From an uncultured Clostridia bacterium (GTDB lineage: Bacteria; Bacillota; Clostridia; Oscillospirales; Acutalibacteraceae): a DNA stretch of 16,199 nucleotides. The stretch spans positions 1 through 16,199 of the forward strand of contig CAMMKL010000013.1 of the NCBI GenBank assembly GCA_946497265.1, written 5' to 3'. Shown here in pieces: positions 1 to 7,116 of the stretch (position 1 is the stretch's first letter; every line of letters begins with the position of its first letter). A model generated the notes under the pieces. It made no database searches and had not been told where the DNA came from. It saw only the letters and a list, made by a program, of their open reading frames with translations. A program made the position numbers and the translations under genes.

Positions 1-1395
1 CCGCAGCGGGCCCCACATCGCCTGGGGTTTCTGCTTCCCTCTTGCGGCGCGTATATAGCCTTGCACAGTAAGCTCCTGCCCTATTCCACTCAATTCGCGC
101 TCAGTTTCCGCCCGGCTCAAAGCGTCGAAAACGGTGTCAATGTAGGTAATCTCTTGTTCCGCCTGCGCAATCTGCACCGTAAGCATTTGTTCCGCTGTAC
201 GGGCCTTGCGGTAATCCTTGTAGTATTTTTGGGCGTTTTGCGCCGGGTCCAGGGCCGGATCGAGCCGTATGGTAACCGGCTGCATCCCTTCATAGAAATT
301 TTCCAGCGTAGCGCTTACAGCACCCTTTTCCAATCGGTATAAGTTCGCGTTAAGCAAATCCCCACACACCCTAAGCTGTTCCCGGTTGGCGCACTGTTCC
401 AGCTCGGCGCGCTGTGCGTTTATTTTTCGGCTCAGGCGGTCGGAATGATTGGCCAACAGTCGTAGAAGATCCTGAGATTTTACGCGCATGCGCTCAATGC
501 GATCCCGCTCGGCGTAAAAGTCATCCAAAAGTTCGGAAAAACTTTCCTTTCTGCTTACCACTGCCGCCCTTCCATATTGTGTAATGTCAAGAAAGGAAAG
601 ATCAAGCGGTTTTCCCTTCGGTTCGCTTATCATACAGGGAACACCGGCCGTCGCGCGTATGGTCTGCGCCGTGCGGTTTAAAAAGAAACAGAGCCTTTCC
701 TTATGTTCCGGGGTCAACTCTTTTGAAAAAAGCTCAGCACCCCGCCCGGTTAAGTGCTCCAGTTCCCGGCAGACAACGGGCGATACCCCTTGCAGGGTGT
801 TTAAAAGGGCCTTGTTCAACGGTTCATTTTTGGCTCTTTTCGTAAGCCGCTCCAATACCTCGTCCGCCCCGCAGGAAAGCAGGCACAATTTATCCTGCGG
901 CGGCGGAAGCTGGTATCGCAGGCCTGGTAGGATTAATCGCTGGGAAGACATCTCGGCGTCTACCCGTTTGAGAGCGTCTACGATTTTTTCTTCTCCATCC
1001 AACAGGATGACGTTGCTGTATTTCCCCATGATTTCGGTAACCAGGGTAAGGCGTACAGTGTCCCCTAAGTCATCGGTGGCGTCAAAATCAAAGTACAAAA
1101 GCCGCTCCAGCCCCGGCTGCCGGATTTCAGCCAGCTTTGCGCCTGAAAGCCGTTTGCGCAGCAACATGCAAAGCATTGGCGGGATTTTGGGATTCTCCGG
1201 TACAAAACGGGTAAACTGCACACGCGGGCTGTTGGCGCGGGCTGAAAGCAGCAGCTTGTACATTTCTTGCCGCGTGCGCAAAAAGACCACCAGCTCATCC
1301 CGGTTAGGCTGATAGATTTTGTCCACACGCGCTCCCAGCGCCGCTTGTGTGATCTCCTGTTTTAAGTGGCGTAAAAAAGCTCCGTCCAGTGCCAT
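1..1395 (-). CDS. rqcH: RqcH (NFACT/FbpA family) ribosome quality control factor, C-terminally cut by window edge
   Basis: The family binds stalled 50S-peptidyl-tRNA complexes, recruits tRNA-Ala and drives C-terminal alanine tailing of stuck peptides; older names are FbpA and fibronectin-binding protein. The 465 codons seen include a clear NFACT-N domain: a start of MALDGAFLRHL type, a GLER segment at residues 95-98, and EIMGKYSNVILLD at 121-133. A long charged, coiled-coil-prone middle follows (about residues 265-420). It ends in GYI...WGPLR, just where the NFACT-R domain normally begins, so roughly 100 C-terminal residues lie beyond the edge. The ATG at 1395 is chosen because GGAGGAG sits just upstream. 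It follows the nif3-family gene after a 30-base gap and is probably cotranscribed. Oddity: the DR motif known at positions 97-98 of the Bacillus subtilis protein reads E97-R98 here. Family assignment is secure; activity is inferred. Confidence 0.93.
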   Translation of the reverse strand, partial: MALDGAFLRHLKQEITQAALGARVDKIYQPNRDELVVFLRTRQEMYKLLLSARANSPRVQFTRFVPENPKIPPMLCMLLRKRLSGAKLAEIRQPGLERLLYFDFDATDDLGDTVRLTLVTEIMGKYSNVILLDGEEKIVDALKRVDAEMSSQRLILPGLRYQLPPPQDKLCLLSCGADEVLERLTKRAKNEPLNKALLNTLQGVSPVVCRELEHLTGRGAELFSKELTPEHKERLCFFLNRTAQTIRATAGVPCMISEPKGKPLDLSFLDITQYGRAAVVSRKESFSELLDDFYAERDRIERMRVKSQDLLRLLANHSDRLSRKINAQRAELEQCANREQLRVCGDLLNANLYRLEKGAVSATLENFYEGMQPVTIRLDPALDPAQNAQKYYKDYRKARTAEQMLTVQIAQAEQEITYIDTVFDALSRAETERELSGIGQELTVQGYIRAARGKQKPQAMWGPLR

Positions 1396-1425
1396 ATAGC
1401 TCCTCCATCCTGTCTTTGCTTATTA

Positions 1426-2208
1426 TTATAAATAATGGACTCCGTCTGTTCCGGAGGTGGACAAAAGAAAATCGACTTCCTCGAATTGCCTTTGGAGCAT
1501 TTTTGCTAAAGGAGACAATACAACATATTCCGTCTTAAAATGGCCGGCGTCCACAACAGTAAGGCCCGCATCTCCGGCGGCCAGCAGCTCATGATGTTTG
1601 ATTTCTCCGGTTACAAAAGCGTCGATCCCCTGTTCGGCCGCTTCGAAAACCATATCCCCACCCGCTCCCGAACAAAGGGCGACGGATTTGACCGGCTTTT
1701 TCCCCGAAAGCCAGCGAACGCCTTCACAGGCAAGGGCGTGCTTGACATACATCGCAAACTCCCGTGGCGTGTAGCTTTCCTTTAGGATACCGTAAAGGGC
1801 GTAAGCCAGCGGCTCTCCCCCGCAATCCGGCGTGTGCCAGCGAAGCGTTTGAAGCTCCGTAAGGGCAAGCGCGCGGGCCAGGGCAGTATTTACCCCTTGG
1901 GGAGACAAATCCAAGTTTGTATGGGCGCAAATAGCCGTAATACCGGCTTGTGCCAGGCGGTAAGGGGTACTTTCGGAGGTAAGGCGCCGTACCGGCTGAA
2001 AAATGACTGGATGATGGCTGATAATCAGCTGGCATCCCCGTTTCTTGGCTTCCTCCACCACTTCGGCCGTGATATCCAGCGCCAGCAAGGTACGCTGTAC
2101 CGGCGCATTAGCGCTGCCCACGAGCAGGCCCGCATTATCGAAGGAAAGCGCCGTGCGAAAAGGCGCGAAGGAGTCTATATAACGATAGATTTCACCAACG
2201 TTTATCAT
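1426..2208 (-). CDS. Nif3-like dinuclear metal-centre protein (YqfO/YbgI family)
   Basis: This is a 260-residue member of the Nif3 family, toroidal hexamers with a two-metal site; the physiological substrate is unsettled (often listed as GTP cyclohydrolase I type 2 homolog). Visible metal ligands are the SHHP motif (H65, H66), D100 in AHTNLDLSPQGVN, and H223/E227 in DAGHFKTEYVVL near the C-terminus. The length matches the short YbgI-like form, without the PII-like insertion found in Bacillus YqfO. The reading frame is open much further upstream, but that part overlaps trmK. The ATG at 2208 is chosen because AAGGAGG lies at the right distance and because it overlaps the trmK stop by four bases (ATGA), a typical translational-coupling arrangement. 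The trmK-nif3 pairing is widely conserved in Firmicutes. Confidence 0.93.
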   Translation of the reverse strand: MINVGEIYRYIDSFAPFRTALSFDNAGLLVGSANAPVQRTLLALDITAEVVEEAKKRGCQLIISHHPVIFQPVRRLTSESTPYRLAQAGITAICAHTNLDLSPQGVNTALARALALTELQTLRWHTPDCGGEPLAYALYGILKESYTPREFAMYVKHALACEGVRWLSGKKPVKSVALCSGAGGDMVFEAAEQGIDAFVTGEIKHHELLAAGDAGLTVVDAGHFKTEYVVLSPLAKMLQRQFEEVDFLLSTSGTDGVHYL

Positions 2209-2906
2209 GTTGCTTCCTCCTTGGTTAATGAAGTTAACTGCCGAACGATCTCTTCCAGTTCCTTTGCCATGCTCTCCTCTCCTCTGGCACGCCTGCCCTT
2301 GAGGCAGTTTTCCAGGTGCCGGATTTCCCGCAAGATATACTCGCGCGCTTCGGCGCCATCTTCGTATCCCAACAATCCAATAAAAGGAAACAATGGTCCT
2401 GCCTGCCATTCTCCGGCCTGCCAGCGTACCAGCATGACCGAATACACCCGGCCCTCGGAACGCACTGCGTTTTCTTTTTCGACCCGGTATCCCTCTGCCA
2501 AAAGCCATCGGCGCAGTCCCTCCGCCGAAGTCATACATTGTAGGATCAATGTTTTGCCATCCTTTAGCCAGGGGGCTTTTGATAAAATTTGAACCATAAG
2601 GTCTCCGCCCATTCCGGCGATCACGACGGTATCTGCTTCCTGGGCAGAGACTGCGGAAAGACCATCGGATAAGCGGGTTTCCACCAACTCTTGGACCCGG
2701 TACTTATGTATATTTTCCTGCGCACGATGAAGCGGCCCTTCCCGCAAGTCACAGGCCAATGCATGCGTTATCGTTCCGCGCCGGGCAAGCCATACGGGAA
2801 GATAAGCATGATCGGTGCCGATATCTGCAAGCTTCGCTCCCTGCGGTACCAGCCGGGCGCAAGCGGCAAGCCTCGGACTCAACTGAAACAGTGGTCTGCC
2901 GTTCAC
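2205..2906 (-). CDS. trmK: tRNA (adenine(22)-N1)-methyltransferase TrmK
   Basis: TrmK methylates N1 of A22 in the D-arm of certain tRNAs using S-adenosylmethionine. The 233-residue protein has the Rossmann SAM-binding motif ADIGTDHAYLPVWLA (about residues 27-41), the family-typical IAGMGG (about 96-101) and LQCMTSAEGLRRWL (about 121-134), and a charged helical C-terminal tail, as in characterised TrmK proteins. The start is a GTG at 2906 preceded by AGGAGGGG. The stop overlaps the nif3 ATG. No promoter is visible in the 28 bases between its start and the upstream terminator-like hairpin, so transcription may depend on read-through from the DUF1858 gene. Confidence 0.94.
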   Translation of the reverse strand: MNGRPLFQLSPRLAACARLVPQGAKLADIGTDHAYLPVWLARRGTITHALACDLREGPLHRAQENIHKYRVQELVETRLSDGLSAVSAQEADTVVIAGMGGDLMVQILSKAPWLKDGKTLILQCMTSAEGLRRWLLAEGYRVEKENAVRSEGRVYSVMLVRWQAGEWQAGPLFPFIGLLGYEDGAEAREYILREIRHLENCLKGRRARGEESMAKELEEIVRQLTSLTKEEAT

Positions 2907-2937
2907 GGCACGCCCCTCCTATATAACGTTATTTCAC

Positions 2938-2978
2938 AAAAAGGCACAGCGCAGGCTTTTTGGCCCTGCCGCTGTGCC
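2938..2978 (-). terminator. Rho-independent terminator after the DUF1858 gene
   Basis: On the minus strand GGCACAGC (2978-2971) pairs with GCTGTGCC (2950-2943). Four or five further pairs extend the stem past a bulged base, closing a loop of about seven bases, and TTTTT follows (2942-2938). It lies 31 bases downstream of the DUF1858 stop codon. It is also only about 30 bases before the trmK start, so it may be leaky or act as an attenuator. Confidence 0.8.
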
Positions 2979-3009
2979 CCGCTGCATGTTTTTCAACAAG
3001 ACATCTCAA

Positions 3010-3213
3010 TTATTGCTTATTCATATGATCGTTAATCTTTTTCACCAGCTCGTCCGGGTCAACGCCATGCACCATGCAGGCCTGCTCCAACGTCTCGCCT
3101 CTGGAGGCAGGGCAGCCCAGGCAATGCATGCCGATTTCCAGGAAAAGGGGCGCTGTGGTGCGATCCATATCTAGAATATCGCCAATAATGGTGTCTTTAG
3201 TTACGCTTGCCAT
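3010..3213 (-). CDS. DUF1858 small redox-disulfide-type protein
   Basis: This 67-residue protein carries the DUF1858 signature (hybrid-cluster-protein-associated putative redox disulfide domain). It has an N-terminal TKDTIIGDILDMD segment, then MHCLGCPASRGETLEQAC with C31, C34 and C46, then a GVDPDELVKKIN tail. The fold is small and cytoplasmic. The CxxC spacing suggests a redox-active disulfide or metal site, but the function of the family is not established. The ATG at 3213 is preceded by AAGGAGG at good spacing. It has its own sigma-A promoter upstream and a hairpin terminator downstream, so it can form a monocistronic unit. The trmK-nif3-rqcH genes follow in the same direction. Confidence 0.9.
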   Translation of the reverse strand: MASVTKDTIIGDILDMDRTTAPLFLEIGMHCLGCPASRGETLEQACMVHGVDPDELVKKINDHMNKQ

Positions 3214-3243
3214 TTTGATTTCCTCCTTATTAAAACTATCATT

Positions 3244-3272
3244 ATTATAATCTCCCTACACGGGCTTTGCAA
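3244..3272 (-). promoter_or_regulatory. Sigma-A promoter of the DUF1858 gene
   Basis: On the minus strand, TTGCAA (3272-3267) is separated by 17 bases from a perfect TATAAT (3249-3244). The predicted transcript start is near 3237, giving a leader of about 24 bases that holds the AAGGAGG site. The -35 matches four of six consensus bases. Confidence 0.65.
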
Positions 3273-3744
3273 TACATTTCTGTACAATGCCGAGGAAGTT
3301 TCTTGGTTTGGCAGAATCCCATACTTAAAACAGAAAGGGCCACTATCATAACAAAAAGAAATATACGTCTGCTTGCTCTTTATACGCAACCTCTTATATG
3401 CTTTATGTATTAAGGACGATTGAACCCTCCCGCCCCCGTTTTTCACCAAACATTCAAGCCGGAATTTCTTTTACCACAACCGCAATCACAAAAAATCTTC
3501 TTTCCCACCGTTTTGATTGCTAAATCCTGAAACGTTTTACACATCAGTCATAATGGTGGATGCAGATCTTTTCCCGTTGATAATCGCATGCCTTTCTTTT
3601 ACTACAACAAAAAATACTCATATTATTTTAGTTTCTCTTGGATACATTTGTTTTCAAGCATTGTAAATGCCCGTGGATTACTCTGAGGAATGCATAGAAC
3701 AGCGTTTGTTAACAGGATAATCTTATTTCGCTTTTTGAGGCATT
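3273..3744. other. Gene-free AT-rich intergenic region
   Basis: About 470 bases between the DUF1858 promoter and the zinc-ribbon gene's terminator. Short open frames exist on both strands, but none has a convincing ribosome binding site, recognisable protein or conserved structure. I see no tRNA, riboswitch or repeat in it. A CATATTA at 3619-3625 resembles a sigma-G -10 but has no matching -35. Confidence 0.5.
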
Positions 3745-3774
3745 AAAAACGCTCCGAAGAAAACTTCGGAGCGT
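3745..3774 (-). terminator. Rho-independent terminator after the zinc-ribbon gene
   Basis: This is a perfect 11-base inverted repeat, ACGCTCCGAAG (3749-3759) against CTTCGGAGCGT (3764-3774), with a four-base loop. On the minus strand it is followed by a run of five T residues (3749-3745). It ends the transcript of the gene at 3805-4080, 30 bases beyond its stop codon. Confidence 0.9.
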
Positions 3775-3804
3775 CCCACCGTGCATATGAACGAAGAAAC
3801 GAAA

Positions 3805-4080
3805 TTATTCTTCTCTCATCTTTGCAAAGCACTCGCTGCAATAGACCGGACGGTCTTCACGAGGCTTGAAAGGCACTCTTGCTTCTTTGCCGCAGGCGGC
3901 GCATTCTGCTACATACATTTCGCGCTCCGGCTTCGCGGCATTCTTACGGGCATCGCGGCAGGCCTTGCATCTTTGCGGTTCGTTTACGAAACCTTTGGAC
4001 GCATAGAATTCCTGTTCGCCGGCTGTGAAAACAAATTCACTGCCGCATTCTTTGCAGATGAGAGTCTTGTCTTCGTACAT
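3805..4080 (-). CDS. Small double zinc-ribbon domain protein
   Basis: This 91-residue cytoplasmic protein has two Cys4 zinc-binding modules. The first is C9-x2-C12 with C38-x2-C41, in the pattern TLICKECGSEFVFTAGEQEF followed by PQRCKACRDAR, which is the probable zinc-ribbon (zf-trcl type) domain common in Clostridia. The second is C60-x2-C63 with C81-x2-C84 and resembles the CxxC-type zinc ribbon often fused behind it. The function is unknown; a nucleic-acid- or protein-binding role is only a guess. The ATG at 4080 has a weak GAGG upstream and a TATAAT-like element at 4105-4100 without a clear -35. It is downstream of sigH in the same direction and has a strong terminator. Confidence 0.85.
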   Translation of the reverse strand: MYEDKTLICKECGSEFVFTAGEQEFYASKGFVNEPQRCKACRDARKNAAKPEREMYVAECAACGKEARVPFKPREDRPVYCSECFAKMREE

Positions 4081-4111
4081 TTGATATACCTCGCTTTGGA
4101 TTATAAAAATT

Positions 4112-4175
4112 TGCCCTTGGGCGGATTTGCACCGCCGCCTTTGATGATCAACGCTCTTTTTAAGCTACTTGGGCA
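4112..4175 (-). other. tRNA-like remnant or tRNA-resembling element
   Basis: Read on the minus strand this stretch follows the order of a tRNA. TGCCC (4175-4171) can pair with GGGCA (4116-4112) as an acceptor stem. GTAGCTT...AGAGC resembles a D-arm. GGCGG-TGCAAAT-CCGCC forms a five-pair T-arm with a seven-base loop, one base away from the usual TTCAAAT. The D-loop is too short, and the anticodon arm is reduced to the palindrome TTGATCATCAA, so it cannot be a working tRNA. It could be a decayed tRNA, a structured element in the sigH 3' untranslated region, or chance. Confidence 0.3.
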
Positions 4176-4206
4176 TATAAACGGCTATTCGCCGCTGTTC
4201 ACAACA

Positions 4207-4821
4207 TCAGGTTACTGTTTTTCTCAGCTTCCGGCGGATACGTTGAAGGGAATTGTCTACAGATTTAACCGTCACGCCCAGCCGTTGTGCGATTTCCTCA
4301 TAAGTGCGACCGCTGAGATATAAAACCAATACCTTAAACTCCAACCCTGACAATGCTTCTTCGATACGCCTTTGAATAAGTTTAAAATCCTCGCGATTGA
4401 TAACCAAAGTTTCCGGGTCAATCTGTTGCGCCGAGGTAAACTGATTTTCTATATCGCCGTTTTCATTATGAAGGGAAATGAAGCTGTTCAGTGGAATATG
4501 CTTTTGCCGCGCCGCAGAACGATACGCGCCCAACATCCTGCGTTCAATACAAATGCCTGCATAAGTGGCAAAGCTGGCTTTTTCCGTTTCCCGGTAAGCC
4601 AAGGCCGCATTCAAAAGCCCCAGCGTACCTTCCTGAAACAGATCGTCCGGCTCAAGCCCCATCTTACGGAATGCAAAAGCTTTTTTTCGTATCAACGAGG
4701 AGTAGCGCAAGGCCAGTTCGTCAAACGCCGGCTCTTCCCCCCCGCGTATCCGTTGAGAAAGCTGTGCGTCGGTAAGCGACTTCAGGCCAACGTTTTGGTC
4801 AGGTTTTGCCAAACTTGCCAC
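4207..4821 (-). CDS. sigH: SigH-like RNA polymerase sigma factor
   Basis: This is a sigma-70 family factor of about 204 residues resembling sigma-H, which in endospore formers directs the switch from growth to sporulation. Region 2 is seen in EEPAFDELALRYSSLIRKKA and the core-binding/-10-recognising segment EPDDLFQEGTLGLLNAALAYRETEKASFATYAGICIERRM. The linker RQKHIPLNSFISLHNE is typical of SigH. Region 4 is a C-terminal helix-turn-helix, RTYEEIAQRLGVTVKSVDNSLQRIRRKLRK. The start is ambiguous: GTG at 4821 has no ribosome binding site, while an in-frame TTG at 4812 follows GAGGTGG with good spacing and may be the true start. A near-consensus sigma-A promoter lies upstream. The surrounding genes differ from the classical rlmB-sigH-rpmG arrangement, so a SigH paralogue remains possible. 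Confidence 0.82.
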   Translation of the reverse strand: MASLAKPDQNVGLKSLTDAQLSQRIRGGEEPAFDELALRYSSLIRKKAFAFRKMGLEPDDLFQEGTLGLLNAALAYRETEKASFATYAGICIERRMLGAYRSAARQKHIPLNSFISLHNENGDIENQFTSAQQIDPETLVINREDFKLIQRRIEEALSGLEFKVLVLYLSGRTYEEIAQRLGVTVKSVDNSLQRIRRKLRKTVT

Positions 4822-4852
4822 CTCATGGTTCTACGTTTTCACACTTTTCTAT

Positions 4853-4881
4853 ATCATACCTCATCTCCTATCGAATGTCAA
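4853..4881 (-). promoter_or_regulatory. Near-consensus sigma-A promoter of sigH
   Basis: On the minus strand a perfect TTGACA (4881-4876), a 17-base spacer and TATGAT (4858-4853) give a strong housekeeping promoter. The predicted start is near 4846, about 25-34 bases before the possible start codons. An AT-rich UP-like tract lies upstream of the -35. Confidence 0.85.
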
Positions 4882-4971
4882 CAATTTTTTGTATAAAAAA
4901 GAAATATATTTTTATCCGCTTGTAGCGATAGTGAACACCACAGTTTATATCATATTTTTAATATAAAAACA

Positions 4972-5000
4972 TGGACTATATAAATAATAAATATTATAAT
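4972..5000 (+). promoter_or_regulatory. Probable sigma-A promoter of yifB
   Basis: TGGACT (4972-4977) is followed after 17 bases by a perfect TATAAT (4995-5000), in a very AT-rich region. The predicted start is near 5007, leaving a leader of about 29 bases that carries AGGAGG. The -35 matches four of six bases. Confidence 0.55.
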
Positions 5001-5035
5001 ATAATAAATGCTTTGATGATAAATAGGAGGGTATT

Positions 5036-6580
5036 ATGGTTTCTCATATCAACAGCATAGGGTTGTGGGGATTGGAAGCATTTTTGGTAGAAGTGGAAGC
5101 TTCCGTCGCAGACGGTCTGCCGGTTTTCGACTTGGTTGGCCTGCCCGACACAGCGGTAAAGGAATCCCGGGAACGGGTACGCTCCGCTTTAAAAAACTGC
5201 GGTTTCCACATGCCGGTGGGACGGATCACGATCAATCTGGCACCCGCCGATGTCCGAAAAGAGGGCGCGATATACGACCTGCCCATCCTGCTTTCCCTGC
5301 TGGAAGCTTCCGGGCAGCTTTCCGCCGATTTAGAGGATTCTGTATTTCTAGGGGAACTGTCCTTGTCAGGCAATGTACGGCCCATAAATGGAGCTCTGCC
5401 TATGACCATCGAAGCCAGGAACCGCGGTTTCCGCCGAATCTTTCTGCCGGCTGCAAACGCGGCGGAAGGCTCTGTGGTAACGGGGATTGCGGTTTTTCCG
5501 GTAGAAAACCTGCCCACCCTGATGAAGCATTTAAACGGGGGTGCGGCTTTGCCTTCGCCTTCGTTATCATTACCAAAAGCCGCACCACAGGCTTCCTTAG
5601 CCGATTTTTCGCAGGTAAAAGGGCAGTTTTTTGCCCGCCGTGCGATGGAAATTGCCGCTGCGGGCGGGCATAACATTTTATTGATCGGCGCGCCGGGAAC
5701 CGGCAAAAGCATGCTGGCCAAACGGCTCCCCACCATCCTGCCGGATATGACCTTTGAAGAAATGATAGAAACGACAAAAATCCATTCCATTGCAGGGATC
5801 CTCCCCCGGGAATCCCCTCTGATCCGTACCCGCCCATTTCGTTCCCCTCATCATACGGTTTCCCCGGTGGCTTTGGCGGGCGGCGGGGCGGTTCCCAAGC
5901 CAGGCGAACTCTCACTCGCCCACAACGGCGTATTGTTTCTGGATGAGCTGCCCGAATTTCCCCGAGCCGCCTTGGAAACCTTGCGTCAGCCGTTGGAAGA
6001 CGGCGTTGTTACCATTTCCAGAATCAACGGAACCCTCTCTTACCCCTGTTCCGTGATGCTGGCCGCCGCCATGAATCCCTGCCCTTGCGGCTATTTTGGA
6101 CATCCCACCCGGCAATGCATCTGTTCTCCTTCCGCTGTGAGCCGGTATCTAAACCGCATTTCCGGCCCTTTGCTGGACCGGATCGACCTGCAGGTGGAGG
6201 TGTCCCCCTTGGATTTTAAAAGCTTAAACTCAAACGTGCCGTCGGAAAGCTCCTTTGAAATCCGCAGCCGGGTCAACGCCGCCCGTAAAATACAAAACGA
6301 ACGCTATCGCGGCCTGCCGGTTTCTTGCAACGCCCACTTGCCCGCTTCTCTTGTTTCGGAATGCTGCCGGATGAAAAAGTCCGCGCAGGAGCTATTGGGA
6401 AATGCCTTTGACCGGCTGGGGCTTTCCGCCAGAGCCTACGATCGCATTCTGAAGGTTTCGCGTACTATCGCCGATTTGGAGTCTAGCCCCGATATTGAAG
6501 CTGCACACATCGCAGAGGCAGTGCAGTATCATACCCTAGACCGCAAATATTGGATGGAAAGCCACGGAAACAGCCTTTGA
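5036..6580 (+). CDS. comM: YifB/ComM family Mg-chelatase-like AAA+ ATPase
   Basis: The ComM family comprises hexameric AAA+ DNA motors; in naturally competent bacteria ComM promotes branch migration during integration of transforming DNA. The 514 residues show the N-terminal Lon-protease-like fold (about 1-170, including GLPVFDLVGLPDTAVKESRERV), a Walker A GAPGTGKS (218-225), a Walker B GVLFLDELPEF (298-308), and a Cys pair cluster AMNPCPCGYFGHPTRQCICS (C349, C351, C361, C363). The family-typical RYLNRISGPLLDRIDL follows, then the C-terminal Mg_chelatase_C helices with YDRILKVSRTIADLE. The length is typical for the family. The ATG at 5036 is preceded by AGGAGG. It stands alone on the plus strand, divergent from sigH and convergent with rlmH. 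A role in competence in this organism is not shown by the sequence. Confidence 0.95.
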   Translation: MVSHINSIGLWGLEAFLVEVEASVADGLPVFDLVGLPDTAVKESRERVRSALKNCGFHMPVGRITINLAPADVRKEGAIYDLPILLSLLEASGQLSADLEDSVFLGELSLSGNVRPINGALPMTIEARNRGFRRIFLPAANAAEGSVVTGIAVFPVENLPTLMKHLNGGAALPSPSLSLPKAAPQASLADFSQVKGQFFARRAMEIAAAGGHNILLIGAPGTGKSMLAKRLPTILPDMTFEEMIETTKIHSIAGILPRESPLIRTRPFRSPHHTVSPVALAGGGAVPKPGELSLAHNGVLFLDELPEFPRAALETLRQPLEDGVVTISRINGTLSYPCSVMLAAAMNPCPCGYFGHPTRQCICSPSAVSRYLNRISGPLLDRIDLQVEVSPLDFKSLNSNVPSESSFEIRSRVNAARKIQNERYRGLPVSCNAHLPASLVSECCRMKKSAQELLGNAFDRLGLSARAYDRILKVSRTIADLESSPDIEAAHIAEAVQYHTLDRKYWMESHGNSL

Positions 6581-6587
6581 TAAAGCT

Positions 6588-6628
6588 GCCCCTATAGTTA
6601 CTATTTTTACCTTAGTAACTATAGGGGC
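6588..6628. terminator. Strong convergent hairpin between yifB and rlmH
   Basis: A perfect 16-base inverted repeat (6588-6603 against 6613-6628) with a nine-base loop lies between the convergent yifB and rlmH genes. The base of the right arm touches the rlmH stop codon. T-tracts are weak on both sides, so it is probably a bidirectional terminator or mRNA 3'-end stabiliser. Confidence 0.75.
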
Positions 6629-7107
6629 TATTTGTGATATTTCCCATCGTTTGCAATTTGAAAGGCGCGATAAATCTGTTCACAAAGCATCACGCGCGCC
6701 AATTGGTGTGGAAACGTCATGGGCGACATGGAAAGTTTGTGTTTTGCAGCCCTCTTGACGTCACCGGAAAGCCCCCACGAGCCGCCGATGGCAAAGGCAA
6801 GCTTGCTAATCCCATTGACGGCGGCCAATTGAAGCTCCTTAGATAACGCGGGCGAAGACATCTCGCGGCCTTCTATGCACAAGGCGATCAGCGCGGCCGA
6901 TCCTGTTTTGGCAAGAATGCGGGCCCCTTCTTCCTTTAAAGCATGATCAATTTGTGCTTGGGAGGGGTTTTCCGGCACCCGGCTTTCCTCCAATTCCACA
7001 ATGGAAAACCGGCAAAAACCGGATAAGCGTTTGGCATATTCGGCGCAGGCTTCTTTCCAATACTTTTCCTTTAGTTTACCGATGCATAAGATCTGAATCG
7101 ACAACAT
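6628..7107 (-). CDS. rlmH: 23S rRNA (pseudouridine(1915)-N3)-methyltransferase RlmH
   Basis: RlmH is a SPOUT-class methyltransferase that modifies pseudouridine 1915 in helix 69 of 23S rRNA on the assembled 70S ribosome. The 159-residue length is exactly typical. Hallmarks are the N-terminal IQILCIGKLKEKYWKEACAEY, the SAM-binding knot AFAIGGSWGLS, and the C-terminal FPHQLARVMLCEQIYRAFQIANDGKYHK. The ATG at 7107 has GAGG at good distance. It begins nine bases after walJ, so the two genes are very likely cotranscribed. Confidence 0.97.
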   Translation of the reverse strand: MLSIQILCIGKLKEKYWKEACAEYAKRLSGFCRFSIVELEESRVPENPSQAQIDHALKEEGARILAKTGSAALIALCIEGREMSSPALSKELQLAAVNGISKLAFAIGGSWGLSGDVKRAAKHKLSMSPMTFPHQLARVMLCEQIYRAFQIANDGKYHK

Positions 7108-7116
7108 ACCAAAACC

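Noticed and set aside
584..1312. 242-residue plus-strand ORF
   Set aside because: It is the shadow of rqcH, which has clear NFACT motifs on the other strand.
2209..2538. Upstream extension of the nif3-family reading frame
   Set aside because: It overlaps trmK in another frame. The internal ATG at 2208 has AAGGAGG and begins the true family N-terminus.
3201..3449. 82-residue minus-strand ORF upstream of the DUF1858 gene
   Set aside because: It overlaps the DUF1858 promoter, ribosome binding site and start in another frame and shows no protein-family features.
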